Below are positions 1 to 13,900 of a DNA stretch of 64,000 nucleotides, piece after piece. Under the pieces are notes generated by a model that saw nothing but the letters and a program-made list of their open reading frames with translations, was not told the DNA's origin and made no database searches. The stretch spans positions 25,980,501-26,044,500 of the forward strand of contig NC_135241.1 in assembly GCF_947623445.1 (NCBI RefSeq), read 5' to 3'. The position numbers and the translations under genes are program-made. Each line of letters starts with the position of its first letter. The stretch's first letter is position 1. This DNA comes from Clavelina lepadiformis (taxonomy: Eukaryota; Chordata; Ascidiacea; Aplousobranchia; Clavelinidae).

Positions 1-201
1 ATTATGACGTAACAATTGACGTATTTCAGAATCCAAATTTCAAAAATACAATTGCCATCGTGACACACTTTAAAATTTTAGTAAAAATGAACCTATAGCG
101 AAAGTCAAGAAAGCATGTTTAGACATAGCTCATATAATAGACAGCTTGTCATATCTCGCGCCCCCCAAGGGGGGCGCGCTCCCCCAGTTTAAGAACCACT
201 G
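1..201. mobile_element. Right end of a hAT-like DNA transposon (partial)
   Basis: The sequence ends in GTTTAAGAACCACTG, which matches the CAGTGGTT-type terminal inverted repeat of hAT transposons read inwards from the right. It is followed by GTTTAAAG (202-209), a possible 8-bp target duplication. The left end is not in the window, so the extent and the duplication cannot be confirmed. The terminus differs from the complete element at 432-947, suggesting a different subfamily. Confidence 0.4.
157..178. repeat. GC-rich perfect inverted repeat (hairpin)
   Basis: A 10-bp stem of C/G only (CGCGCCCCCC) is followed by a two-base AA spacer and its exact reverse complement. It stands out in AT-rich surroundings and lies just inside a hAT-like terminus ending near base 201, so it may be a subterminal hairpin of that element. 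No function can be assigned from sequence alone. Confidence 0.7.
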
Positions 202-431
202 GTTTAAAGAGACAATCAGAGATAGATAGATCAACGGAGTCAAAGATAAAATAGTCAAGGAGTCAATAAAGAAAGACTAAGGCCTTTGGCTTTAGGCCAA
301 TCCATAAAAAATCCACACCGCCACCCCACATTTATGGTGACCCCGACGTGATCCGTGATTTTATTGCTCCGTTTATAACTTTATACCAATATGTAAATGC
401 AATTTAACGCACACTTACTTATCGATTAGAT

Positions 432-947
432 CAGTGGTTCCCAACCGCGGCTCCAAGCTAGCCTTCTTGCGGCTCTCAATGAGCCCTGAAAATCCAACAA
501 AAAAATAAAAAATCTATTTATAATAATTAGGGCGATTATTTTTTGACTTGTCAAAAAAAGTCAAAAATTGGTCTAAATTTATAGCGTTAGGTCAAAATTG
601 TTTACAAATTTTTCATTTTACATCATACAGTTACACCTTGTAGCCTACTTTATACTGTTGTGAATGGCCCATTGTCTACTTATTGTGAATCATAAACGGC
701 CTCCTGAATCCTAAACCACAATTGCGCCTCGCTTTGACAAAGTTGTTAAAGCTGAAAGCCAATGCCAAGTCGGACATTAAATTGATTTGTGTTATTTTTC
801 TTGTTAGTGTTGCTTTTCGTTGGTAGGCCTACATGCTTTCATGCTTTAAAATTTTCGTTCTAATTACTTGAGTGTTTTCATGCGGCTCCATACGTACTAT
901 GAAGTTTGAAATTCGGCCCCGACACCAAAAAAGGTTGGGAACCACTG
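432..947. mobile_element. Non-autonomous hAT-family DNA transposon (MITE-like)
   Basis: The element starts CAGTGGTTCCCAACC and ends with the exact reverse complement GGTTGGGAACCACTG, a classic hAT terminal inverted repeat. It is flanked by a perfect 8-bp duplication GATTAGAT at 424-431 and 948-955, the target-site length made by hAT transposases. At 516 bp with no open frame resembling a transposase, it is non-autonomous and must have been moved by an enzyme encoded elsewhere. The perfect target duplication and perfect terminal repeats suggest a fairly recent insertion. Confidence 0.92.
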
Positions 948-955
948 GATTAGAT

Positions 956-3415
956 TGTCTGCAAAGAAATGAACACCACAGCAGCAAACAGAATACACTT
1001 TTATTTACAGCTTCCAGTCGCCCGATAATATAATCGAGGTAATCACGTTTGCCTTGAATGCACTCAGTTCACTGTATAAAAATTAACTTTGCAGACTCGC
1101 AAATAATAATTAATTGATTCCTTTCAGCATAAATCGTCTCTCTGATTACTTAAATTAGTTTTCGCGTTTCTCTTCCAGTTCTTTATTTTTGTTGTTGGTT
1201 TTTTCTCTTCTTTTGAAAATGGAATGCCTCGCTTATTTATATGGTTACGTAACTTCTTTGTTATGCATAAATCATTCTTCTGTTCGTTTCGTTGTTGACT
1301 TCGAAAAGTCGCACCATCTTGGCTAATTTTGGCCTCTCAATTCTGAGATATGTGTTTTCAAATTGTTGTACCAGTTCAAGGTAAGGTCTTTTCTTTGTTT
1401 TTGATCACGAGGTCTTCACATTACCGTTTCCAATGCAGAAGTTTTCCAAACGTAGGCTTATGACGTAGCATAGAATCACATGGTTATGGTTCGGTTGTCA
1501 CAATATGATTTGATAGATAGACAGTGTTAATTGTTTATGCCATGATTAAAATTTCCCTGGTTTTGAAAATGAATTTTGAAAGTTGTAAGATGTGACGCCA
1601 ACGAGCAAAAAATGAAACTCTTTGGCACAACTCGGCATCGCTTGAGCCCCGGTTACCAAGTTCGTCTTTCTTGGTTTGCTTCGCTACCGAACTGGTCAAT
1701 GACAAGGTTTTGAGCAACACTAATGGTACAGCATATTTTGAAATATTTCCGCGTGTTTTGTAAGAAAATTGTGAGTTGAAAATTTCGTCATGGGGTAATT
1801 TTTCAATGAATATTGTAGTAATAGCTAGTTCATGGTTATGTGGCCTTTCTGCCGCTGGCTGGTTATAGCAGAAGGATGTGGTCGACTCATACTTCGAAAG
1901 TCCTACGTAGGGCTTCAAAAAACATGTTTAGAATAATCAGAAGGCAGCATGGTTTGTGTTGTTTTCTAGCCTGGCAATTCCCTAGCAGTTGGCGTGCTTC
2001 AATGTCCCAAGTCGCGTGCAGAATTTGTCTAAAAATTAGCATGAAAGTAGTTAAAATTGGATTTTTTTGGCCAAGCATTTTAGTGTTTATTTTGCGCCTC
2101 TGTAAAAAAGTTTAAATTATGGCTTTTTGATGGCATTTTATGAAAGGGTAGTCCAAAGCATACTAAATTGACATGCAAAATTTCAGAGAGCCCCATGGAG
2201 GATTTTCGAGTAATCGGTCTTTTTAGTAAATTCACTCTGTAATAAAACAAACAAAGATTTTATGGCATTTTTTGGTGTTTGACGCCACCTTAAAGCAATC
2301 ACTAACGAATGAACCTACTGACATGAAAGCAATCAAACTAAGTTTAATTAGAAAGTGATTTATTGCTTTAATTCATAAAAATTAATCTCTTCATAACATG
2401 ATTGCACGTAATAATTACAAAACACGTAATACTTGAATAATAAAATGAAATTATGTTAATGATAACTGTATCGCCCATTATTTCGATATTAATCGTAGAG
2501 AGCATAAACAAAATCATTATGCTAAACGCTGTTACATCACAATATAAAACACAAACTGTTAATTACTAATTAATAGACGAAAAAATGGCAAAAGTTGTCA
2601 AGTACAATGACGCTACAGCGATGAATGCGACCGCTGCAAACACGGAAACGATAAAATGAATAAGCTGCCTCAATTGTGGCGCAAGACTTCACAATACCAG
2701 TAAAAACACGTCCAAAATACAATGTAATTGCTATCTCCTTATTATAAACTATATACGCAGTCATATAACATTGAGCAACTACAGCTGCATGCAAAAGGTT
2801 GAGATGCTGAACAGTGAAGGATTTTCACTTTGGCTGGTTATGGCAAATTTTTATGTATGTTGGAATGTTAAGTTTACAAACGTATTTATGCACTATTTAT
2901 CTGTTTCATCACATTACACTGATGGCATCAGGCCAAGTAAGATAGCGGTTTACGACCTGGCGTTTTATGGGTGGTTTCGGAAAGATGTCAAAAATAGAAA
3001 GAATCGCTGTTAAAAAATTTCTATGATTTGTTTCAGCAAAATAAAATTTTCATGTTTCATTTCATTAAAAATACATAAAGTATTCCGCATAACGCGAATA
3101 CAAATTATGTGGAACATAAAAGTAGTCGCTGATGGAAAACATTTGGAATAAATTAGAAACAGTTCACAGGATGAACTTCATATTCCACAACTGCACTGTT
3201 GCAATTTAAAAAACAAACAATGACAGATAATGGGGTACAAGACATAAAAATCAATGCAGCATTTATCGAAAAATATTTCCAAGAATTTATGTAACAAAAA
3301 CTACCGATTTTAAAAATAAAAATTATCAACGTGGTTTATATTATACAAGCTATATATGACATATCAAACAAGGTGGAGAAATAATAGAAATATATAAGCT
3401 CTTGAAAGTGAGTTT
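956..3415. other. Intergenic, no supported gene
   Basis: AT-rich sequence downstream of the 3' end of receptor A. Several short open frames occur on both strands (for example 1535-1918 minus) but overlap each other, have no recognisable domain and no convincing splice context. The 3' UTR of receptor A must lie in the upper part of this stretch, but I found no clear AATAAA on the minus strand near 3416. Confidence 0.5.
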
Positions 3416-6400
3416 CTATACGTTGATGATTTCATCATAAGGCCCTTCAGCATTTTCATATCTTCTTGAGCCGTTCTGTTGACCATGATTGTGAACCTAA
3501 ATATAATAGAAATATAATTATGAAACCATATTTTTACTTCAACTTTAATTTTTATGAATTAGCTTAACGACTTTAGTTTAACTTTTCTCACTTCAGTATG
3601 AGCACGTGGAGCAGTGATGTTGTCATCATAATCACCATCAGTATTGTCAAATCTTTTGGAGCTACTTGATTCATGTCCTTGATTGTTCAAATCAGCATTT
3701 GATTCCTCCCCATTCAAGACAAGGTAACCTGCGCTGTCTGCAACATGGCCATCTACCCACAGAATAAACATCATACTGTGGTATTAGGCTGTTATTTGTA
3801 TAACACATAAAAATTGTAAATAAGTTAATTTACCAATTTCCAGCTGAGAATTTGAAGCTCTGTTTCTCTGCAAAATTGAAACAAAGTAAGATTCAAGCAG
3901 CTGCAATCAATGCTGATGCGTTACATTTAAAATAAAACAGGAATTACCAAGTGACCAGTTGTGCTTCCATTAACTGCAAGATATCCATTTTCATCTGCAG
4001 ATTTATAAACGAAAAAAAATAGTTTATAATTCTTACAAAAACAGTCATGAGATTTTGAAACTCATAAATCTATGCAACGTTACTGTCTACTCTTCTGATT
4101 TGACGAGATGACAATTGTTCATTTGAAAATTATCAATCGAAAAGTTTTCTGTTACTTAATAATTCTGGGGAACAATCAGTCAGAGCAAATATTATGAATT
4201 CATACCTTCAGCTGGACCAGCCACTTCATAATTCGTTTGGTAATCCGAGTTTTTCTGCGATCATTTATAATTGTAATTAAATTTCAGAGAAAATGTAAAT
4301 CATTTACTGTATAATAAATTGTAACTAGAAACATTTCCATTATAATATATACAAAAAGTTTGTTTACTTGGATTGAATCATTTCCATCAACATCAATGTA
4401 ACTGGGTTGATCTGGAAAAATAAACAATGTTTAAATGCAACATGAGCATATGCACATATAAAAGCAAATAAAAATATAACTACTAACGTTAACTAGACTA
4501 TAATAGAAATAAAAACATGAACAAATTAGCAAATTGTTATTAAATAGCTTTGAAAAATAATGATCATTTTTGACACCATTTTATAAAAACATATCCAGAG
4601 TTATTTGAAGCATCAGTTTTGGCCTAAAGAATAATGGCACCAGGTGATGCGCGGTTGTCACTGCCAGTAGGATACAATTAAGATAAACGCAAACTACACA
4701 TGGAGATAAAATAAAAACAATACTAGAATATAAATTTAAGAACCTAAGTTCCAAGTAAGTCAGTTTCAACAAAATAATGAAACAAATCAAAGCCGATAAA
4801 ACAACCTTTCTTCTGAGATCCACGTCTCCATCTATAAACACCATAACCAGCTGCACATAAAATGACCACCACAAAACCAGCAATAATCCCAGCAATTGCA
4901 CCAGTGGAGAGACCAGGAGTGCCAGGTGGTTCCCCATTGTCATTCATATTGTCCACAACTTCAATGTTAAAAAGTAAAACACTATTCAGCAATAAACCGC
5001 TGCTTGAAGATTTCACAGTGAGCTCGTAACTTCCATTGTCCGAATTTATTACCTGTAGCAATTATAATATTTTTATTGTCATGTCAGTAACGTGACGACC
5101 AGCAGTAATCAGATTTAATAAAAGTAGAAATTTTTAATTAGTTTACTAATTTGGCTGTAAGTTTTAATAAATTAATTCAACTGTATCTGTACATGGTCGT
5201 TGGTTTACAAGATTGCACAAAACTTATGTCATTACTTACTTGTGTTCGAGTGAATGTGAAAGTCTGTTGGTCTTGGTCACCAGTTGATTCTATAGTCATT
5301 GCACCGTCACTTGCCACTGATGATCCTGGTAAATAAATCGGTCAAATTAACTAATAACATGAAACCAGTACTAACGGCATAGCGCTAAACTACTTAGAAG
5401 TTGCTTTGGTGATGTCACCTCCAGACTCAAAATGTAGATTATTACAGCAAAGCATAAATAAAAACTTTCAATACTGTCTTTATAACTATTTAACTAATTT
5501 TTAAAAAATTTGTTTTTTGGTTTTCTGTAAAAAAGGTTAAGCAATAATTTTTTTGCTTAGTGGTTTAAGAGTAAATTAAAAAAAGTCCTTTATTTTGAGC
5601 CATTCTATATTGTGAGGTCCTAAAAAGCATAATCTTTAAACTCAGGATAGCTTTATAATAAAGATCTGTTCAAGCACATCAAAGTATTATAAATAAACAC
5701 CGCCAATAGCTTTTGCTAAGTTCACCACATACCTATAATTTAAATTTATCGTCTTTAAGTTTTAAACTTACTTAAGCCAAACCTCACCATTTTTGTTCAA
5801 TGATATGAACAGGGAGTTAGGATTTGAGAAAAACACAACAGAGCAGAATCCAATTTCATTCAAATTCCAATTACAAGTTGGAATTTTATCATCCTGTGTT
5901 GCAGCATCTGGAAATACAAACAGTAGTTTTAGTGCAAGATCATCAAAGTTAGATATGTAAGACAGGTTAAATATCTATTTTTTGCAAGCTATTAAAGTGA
6001 AATTTTCAAATTGTTAAGCATAAAAAGTTGCACAAAAAACAAATTCAATTTATTTTGTTCTGTTTAAAGTCTTTAAAGAAACGATTCCATTAGTTTCGCT
6101 ACAACTGTTACACATGCAGATTCCAAAATCATATATCTACATTACACAGGGAAAGAAACAGATCACACTCAAGTAAACTTCCAATTAATGAACAAGAAGC
6201 AATTCAAACATTACAGCAACATCTTTTGACAAACATTATAACACTTCATCAGAACTTACATATAACATTCAGGTAAATAGCTGCACTAAAGCTTCCAAAT
6301 TGATCGCTTGTGATACAGATATAATCTCCAGAGTCATCACGTGTTACAGAGGAAAACATCTTTAAAGACTGAGATATCATTGTGTTGTTTGGTAATTTTA

Positions 6401-9400
6401 TGAGGTATGTGGTGCTCATTTCATTTTCATATGAAACACTGCAAGAGATCATGATGCTTTCTCCAAGATAAGTTGTTGAGTTGATGCTGCCATCATTTGT
6501 AACATTGCTGCCAGTGACATCGACCTGAGGTTGTCCTGAAAAAAAAATTAACAGCATTTAGGCAAGATCAATAACCAGCATAACACACAACACAGCACAG
6601 CACAGTACACACAACACAGCGGAACGCTTTTCGTTGCACTTACTCTCAGCTGGAATCACATCAACAATTTTCTCGGCACTTGTTATACTGCCAACTACAT
6701 TCTCAGCAGTACAAGTCACATTGATTGATACACTGTGATCAACAGTGATAAGACAACCACCATCTGAGATGAGTGTCTGGCATCTTGAATCTGAGCACAA
6801 TTGCCAACTACAATTTGCTGGTGGGTTTGCATCACTTGGAGAGCAATTCATTGTGAGTTGTTGATCTGATCTTAGCAGGTAGTTGCTTTCTGATGATTCA
6901 ATCACAAACTGGGATGTTTCTATCTTGTTAGTCACTGATGAAGAAACATCTATAAATATAAAACGATTTCAATTAAAAAATGGAACTTCTTTCGCATATA
7001 ATTTTTTGGGTTTACATTTATACAAATAATATAATAGTAACATTAAAAACTAAAGCAAGGCTACAACACTTACTTGCGTCAGCAAATAATAAATAACACA
7101 GAAATATGAAATGAACCTGATGGAAACAACAACTGCCAAAAGCAAATATGTTTAAGTTGCTTATACAAACATTTTTAGAATTTTCAGCATGTTTTGATTT
7201 TGGGGAAAATTATTTCTGTCATGTTATCAATTTTGTTTCATTCTGCTCATTTCTTATCCGTTTACAGCATTATATTTATAGTTGGTACAATCTAATGTAA
7301 AATTAAATAATATCATTTTTATCCTGATACATCTTTAACTCACATAAAACATCCAGTGCATATTCTGACGATCTTCCACTTGTAGGATGGACATCAGTAT
7401 AAGGAGTGACAGCCTGACATGAGACTACTTTGTTGTTGTCACTTTTTTGCGATGAAGACAATGTGAATGGTTCTCCCTTGGTGAGTGAAATGCGTAAATT
7501 TAAATTGAAGCAATTCCATTCAAATTAAAATTGGTGTCATGTTACAAAAGTAGACAAGTAAATACAAGGTTAAAAAATTTATTTACCTGTGTTCTAGCAT
7601 AGCTATTTCCGTCAATATAGAATCGAGAAATATTTCCTGGAGGAATGACATCATTGTAATTACAAGTCAGATTCAAATCATTGCCTTCAATCACGGTCAG
7701 TTTATTGTCTTCAATCGAACTACTTGAAATGGATACATTGGGTGCTGGATAAAAAACAATGCTACATTGAGCGATGACTGTAAACTGCTTTTATTACTTA
7801 TGGCTATCTTATCATTTGAACGTTTTTGACAACAAAAATAATTAGAAACCTGTCCAACATTGCAGATTATATTGACCACTCCATTCTGCTGAAATTAGAC
7901 AAGTCGTGTCAGTAGATGTCATCATTGTACCATTTGAATAAAACAAGTCTCCTCCGTTAGAACAAGCAAACTTTCCTGGTGAGTTGAATATCCTGGAAGT
8001 TGCATCCACAATAACATCATATGGAAGTGAAGACTGGCAATCTGTGGCAAATTACACATCCATTAAATGATCACATTATCAAATATATAAAGTGGCATAA
8101 TTGATAAATGATCACATTATCAAATATATAAAGTGGCATAGAGGCCTGCTTTACATTACCATGTTAGTGCAAATTGTTTGGCCCAAGCGACATAAAAATG
8201 ATGTTTTTGTTAAAAAGCAAAAGATATTACAATATATTATAAATTGTATTGAATTTAAAAAAATGGGAGAAAATCAAAGTTTTTATGCAAAAATTACATC
8301 ATCTTGTAGTCGTGCATATAAATTTCGTACAAAATATTTCAAGCACTCTAGTACCAAAATCCATGGTATGATTTATGATATGATATGTATTATATTTATT
8401 TATGGTATGATATTTCATGAATGAAAAAATTTATCTTTGTACTTCTACTTACTTTCCAAGCAAAGAATCAAACAGCTTATAGGTTAAGCTTGGCCATGTT
8501 TTAAGTGTACCTGGTTACCAGCAATTATTATGTTTAATTTAAAAAATAATAATAATAATAATAACAAAGGAATAACATGTAGCTTCTTAAAGTATTGGGT
8601 CTCATATAAACTACATCTGTTGAATAATGCTTGTTTGTGGATTTAAAAATTCTACTGTTCCTGGATGTAATAGCAGTTAAATGTTAATTATTTGAAAACA
8701 AAATCTCACCAACTTATTTCACCCACATTAATTAATTATTAATAACGCGTTTACAAAAAAATTGTAAGCTGAAAAAGCTAACCAACCAACTCATAGCACA
8801 ATTACATTGTTGCTATCTTGCATTTTTTAAGCCCTTGGACTATTGCCACTTCTTCCTCTTCAATAAAAATTAATTGGGTTTATGAACATGTGTTTTATTG
8901 TGTTATAGGCTTATAGCTACAACAGTTGGCATTGTAACTTTAGCTCCACACAGTTAATGGCAAAATACAAACAATACAATTGAGCAAAGAGCTTAAAACT
9001 TAGACAGTGGATATTGCACGGTGAATGCTTTAACTAAGACCTTTAACCTTTAACCTTTTTTACCAAAAAATATATTTAATTTAACAATGCTTTTAACAGA
9101 TAACCAGCGTAGTCACAGAATATTGCAACCTCGATGCCGTGTGAAAACTTCATCATGTTTTTATCTATGAATAGGAGCATTGTTGGTTCAATTGACATCT
9201 ACAACTTCCTCCTAACATGGCGGAATACTTTGCTTGTTTGATGTTGGCATAAATTAGCTTTTAAATAATTTCAAGAATATTGGTAATATCCAAATAAGAT
9301 AGTGGTCTAAAACATTGTAATGTTATTGCATTCCATCTGAACTGCTTATTAACGTCAGGTTAAATAGGAAGAATTGTTACTTATGAAAGGAATTCTGCAA

Positions 9401-10921
9401 GTAAAATCAAACGATGGACAGATGATATTAAATAATATAAAACAATATAAATATATAATTCTGGAACTAGCCTCACATCTTATCATAACAACGGCTTGTG
9501 AATGGGAGCTACCATCTGAGAGTTCGATCAAATATGCATCTTCGTCAGCTCTAATTTGTGCAATGGTAAGTTGTGTGGTGAAGTTTGATGCTGACATAGC
9601 AACTGCACTGTTGGAGATAAGTGACACGTTACATCACTGAGGAACCACAGTTCATTCGAAGCCATTTTATAATAAATAATCTTATAATAAATGATATAAT
9701 CATTACATCAACATCAATTATTCAAGGTTTATTCAACAATTTCTACATGTGCAAGTCTGTGTAAAGAAATATTAAAAAATAATGAATTTGCATATTGCGG
9801 ATAAAATGAATGAAATAACATAAGACTGGAAATGTTTTGAGATAAACTTTTATGAATTTTTATGCAACGTATATTAAGCTGTCAACGACAAGCTGACTAC
9901 TACTCTGCTGTAGAAAAGCAAAAAATTATTAAAATGCATTTGAAAGAAAAACATATTCATAACAAAAATCAAGTTGAAAAAGAATTTCAAAGAGTTCATC
10001 ACCCGTCCATCTAAATATCAACCCATATAGTCACCTGACATTTATTTGACTGGAGTAGATGGAAGAGTCGACAGCGCTAACAAGATCAGGGTATGGAGCA
10101 TATCCTGCTTGGGCAAGGAGGATCTGTAAAATGAAATGAAATTGAAATTTCATGTTTATCGATTCAAGTTTTATGTTACTGACAGTTTATTATTTGATGC
10201 AAAAAATAGTGTTTGAAGTACTCATAAAAATTCCTATAAAAGATGTATCTTTGAAGTACTTTCATTTGACATTTCATCTTAATTAAAAGAATCTTATTAA
10301 GTTTATAATTACAACCAAACAACCAAATTAACCAAGTACAAACAAAACCATAGTAATTTGTTGTCACAGTTTGGTAATAGATGAGCACATACCCCACCAA
10401 ATGTCCAGTTAGCAATCCAGTTTCCTTCTAATGAGATCACCCATGGTGGTGGTGTAACTGAAGCAGTGATAACTACAGTGGAGTTGACTGCTTGTGTAGG
10501 GTGTGGTGTAGTGAGAGGTGATATGCTTTGTCCTTGTATTATCACAGCTGTTTGTAGAATAACTGCAAGTGTAAAGTATAAACAATGACATTAATTTTAT
10601 GTGCTGTGGTGGCAGTTACTTTGCTTTGTTAAATATCACGAAAGAAAATTCTTATGAGAGTGAGTACAGAAAACTACTTAAAATGAATTGATGAAAAATA
10701 TTTCCTGTTCTTTCATCTTTCAGAGCTGTTTCATACGCCTTTTCTATATTGGTGATTGTTGTTAATCAACAATTTAAAATACTACAAATTAGCAAATAAA
10801 TCATAAAGTATAAAGTGTTTTGTCAATGCGTTGTATTTAAAACTAAAGCAATTAACAACGATAGTTCAAAAAGTGTTAAATGTATTTTACCTGAAAAGCT
10901 TAATGGTATATATTTTTGCAT
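3416..10921 (-). CDS. Receptor A: type I membrane protein, V-like Ig, sushi and three further Ig-type domains, tyrosine-rich tail
   Basis: Eighteen coding exons close into one frame of about 784 aa: 10891-10921, 10393-10562, 10035-10123, 9477-9607, 7850-8041, 7587-7744, 7344-7476, 6644-6949, 6260-6535, 5788-5907, 5240-5325, 4806-5052, 4368-4411, 4206-4254, 3948-3994, 3834-3867, 3592-3752, 3416-3496. All introns are GT-AG. Layout: signal peptide 1-21; cysteine-less V-like domain 22-140; sushi-like domain 141-204; two-exon Ig domain 205-301; two single-exon Ig domains 302-495 found only in this copy; membrane-proximal domain with C-x-W...C and SNP motifs, about 496-605; transmembrane helix about 615-637; tail to 784. 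Tail tyrosines include YIDV, YEVA, YLAV, YLVL, YENA and YDEI. Exon 1 was chosen by analogy with copies B and C (short ATG exon ending phase 1). By architecture this is a surface recognition receptor signalling through SH2-type partners; the ligand is unknown. Confidence 0.85.
8064..8140. repeat. Direct duplication of a 36-bp unit in an intron
   Basis: The 36 bases starting TAAATGATCACATTATC at 8064-8099 are repeated exactly at 8105-8140, separated by five bases. The pair lies in the intron of receptor A just upstream of its sushi exon. This is a simple tandem duplication; no function is evident. Confidence 0.9.
8541..8574. repeat. AAT microsatellite
   Basis: About nine uninterrupted AAT triplets within an intron of receptor A. 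It would be a usable polymorphic marker for the receptor cluster. Confidence 0.9.
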
Positions 10922-13900
10922 ATTTTATCATCCAATGGTGTACTTTGGCTCTCAGTTGAAATATTTAATTGTTTATTTCTATAAGAAACTTGACATCAAG
11001 TGTAATCTAACACACATTAGTGTTGAGACAAATATACACAGTTGTAAGCATGAGTGATAAATTTTAGGTATAATGTAGGTATAATATGGTATAAATATCT
11101 TTGTACTGCTTCCATTCTCAAATGCTTTATCTTTAAAATAAACGTATTAGCTGTTAATTTGAGGGAAGTTTGGCATTGGCTGACAAATACCATTACACAA
11201 ACAATAGTTAATCAAAGCTAGCAAGTCTTTAAACAACAATTTTTGTAAAATACAAGATACAACGGGAATCTGCACGCAAGGTTTCGATGAGGAAATCACA
11301 AAACTGGTTTATATTTTTGCGTAATATTTAACTTCGTGATTGATTCAATTTAAACCTGCTTGAAATGAAATGGCATTTCATGGCATTTATTCCACATACC
11401 ATCATTTGTGTTATGTACAAACAACCAAATATGCCAAACAACCAATCACAATTCATCACCATATTTGATAATGTAAGTTGTAGCAAGCTGCTGGCCAAAA
11501 TTTTCTAGAAATGCACCGAACGTGAGCATATTATTTCAACAAGTCACCAGGACTGTTTATCAACTACGCTTTCTTTCATCACACATAACGTGCTTGTAGT
11601 GCAAATTCATGCAATTTTTCATACAATTGCCAGCATATCAACCAAGTTTCTATGCATTGTCCCACTTTTTTTCCAATGGCAAAGTATCACTAAATTTTAC
11701 ATTTTATGTTTGTATTAAAAACATACTTCGAAATTCGAGACCATAATCCAAGGGTTTCGACCCATAAACTAAATCAGCACTTCTTGTATCAAAGCTTAAC
11801 TATCCTTAAAATTTTACCATAATTGTACAACTGGTTTTTTAATCAACATTGCAAAGGGACAAACAAATGCTCATGAAAACAAAACTTCCTTGACAAGAAA
11901 AATAATTTTAACAAACATGCAAACAAATGCACAAATCATAAAAAATCAGCAAGCAATTAAAAACCAAACGTATATATGATATCTTAGCTTGGTTGGCAGC
12001 TTCCTTAAAATAAAATATTTGCTCAGTATAAGCAGATATTAAGTTCGTAATTTTTCATTGGTTCTTGAAACTTGAAATACACAAAATTCATTCAAAAATA
12101 AACTGATATAGCCTAATTGGAATTTAATCTAAAAATTATTATGAAAATTATTTGCTATGGATGAAATCAAATCTAATACGGGCTATAAACTGTACCACTC
12201 TTTTTAAAGATGACTTAACCAACTTTAAAAATTACGACTTAAAAACGCTTTTAACGTTGTTTGGCTATGTCGTACTTAAAAATACGTTAAGGACAAAATA
12301 TTTCGATTGTTTCATCGCGTTATGAATCGAAGCTTTTCAATAGTTTTGGCTTGGGGAAAATTCCCAAATGTTTTCATTTTTTTATGTGGAAGTTTAATGG
12401 CTCTTAAATAGGTAAAAAGTTCAATGTTGTTTGCAAACATAGTTTTGGTTGATGCGTATTGGGTTTAGTTTATACAACGTAACTTTTTAAATGTGACCAA
12501 GTAGCAAGTCTATACAAGTGTAGATGGGCTAGAGATTTTTTACTCACCATTCAGAATATGAAAGAGAAAATGGTTTTGCTCGAGTAATTTTAAATCTAAA
12601 GGCTATTTTACACAGATTGGTGGAAGAGACCCACTCTTTAACATTCTGAGAAGTGAGTTAAAGATTTAATTAAAGTAATAATTAAAGATTAAAGATACAA
12701 AATAGATATAAATTTATATCTAATACACTTGTAACAATTAAAATTGAATAATTGAAGTTTATGCTTGAACGTTCAGATATTTCGATTGATCTTTGTTTGC
12801 CCAAAGTGACAGACGTTTTCCTTACAAGGTAAAATGACAAATCGCATCTTTTATTTTTCTTCGTTAACTTTACATATACTGTGCTATTGCCTGAAAGTTT
12901 AACTGTTCACCAGAACCACTGGACAGGAGCAAGAGTAGTTTGTGTCTTGTTAAATACCAGCATTACAGCGATCGCTCCATCACTACTAAATATCGTAAAG
13001 ACCTGAAAAGCCAAGCTTAGGTCTCTAAACACTCAGCCATCTACTGCAGAACCGAGTGCAACTGTGTCACAATTCTTTATTTTCAGTCGCTATGTAACCT
13101 CAACAGTGTCCACATATATAGAAGCAAACAACTTACTGCAAGCCACTTTCATTTTAAATGCCGTTTTTGTATGCTGATCAAACTTACAGACATCTAAGTA
13201 TTTTGAATATGTTCTATCTTCTTGTGCAAACAAGGCCTCAGCATTCAGGTGTCGAGCCAATATCAGTCATATAGGCCTACAATACATCACACATCGATGA
13301 AAACTAGGCTACTATTCGATGTTTTACAACAAAATCTGTTGAAATATTGGAAAACTAAAAGATTAATTATTATTATTTGATTGATTAAAATACTAACTGA
13401 AATCCGTTTTACACTTCTACGGCATCTAAGTATTTGCTACAAGCAATTGAGCACTATTTGAAAAACTTTCATTTCCCCATAATCAACAACAAAGATTGCC
13501 AACAAATCTTAATGAAGTCATTTTCCAAAGTGTTAAAAAAGAAAGTGTTTGAAGGGTTGCTAGGTTTCGTGTTTAACCAGGTCATAAACTATTTTCTAAC
13601 CAGTTTGAATATGTCATTTTATAACTATAGTGCGACCGTTATTGTTTGAGCCAAATGTCTTTCGCAACTTGTATTAAATGTCTGGGCAGTAATCTTGTAA
13701 TTAGTTTGTCCTGTGCGGTATGAAACGTGCAGGCAGTGGACTTGGCATGATACATGTTGCACTCAGTGACTCAGACATGACATGGTTCGCGGTTTGGTCG
13801 TAGAGTTTGTCACTCCCCACTTATGTCGAGTTGAACGATCTGAGGTTGGCAGGTTATTGTAAATTGTGTTATCGATTAACTTGAACAAAGAGCTATTTTT

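Noticed and set aside
1535-2115. Overlapping open frames on both strands in the first 2.2 kb
   Set aside because: They overlap one another in antisense, have no domain resemblance or splice context, and are of a length expected by chance.
6586-6620. CACAG-rich stretch between two Ig exons of receptor A as a possible coding extension
   Set aside because: It is low-complexity intron sequence; a clean donor at 6643 and acceptor at 6536 bracket it.
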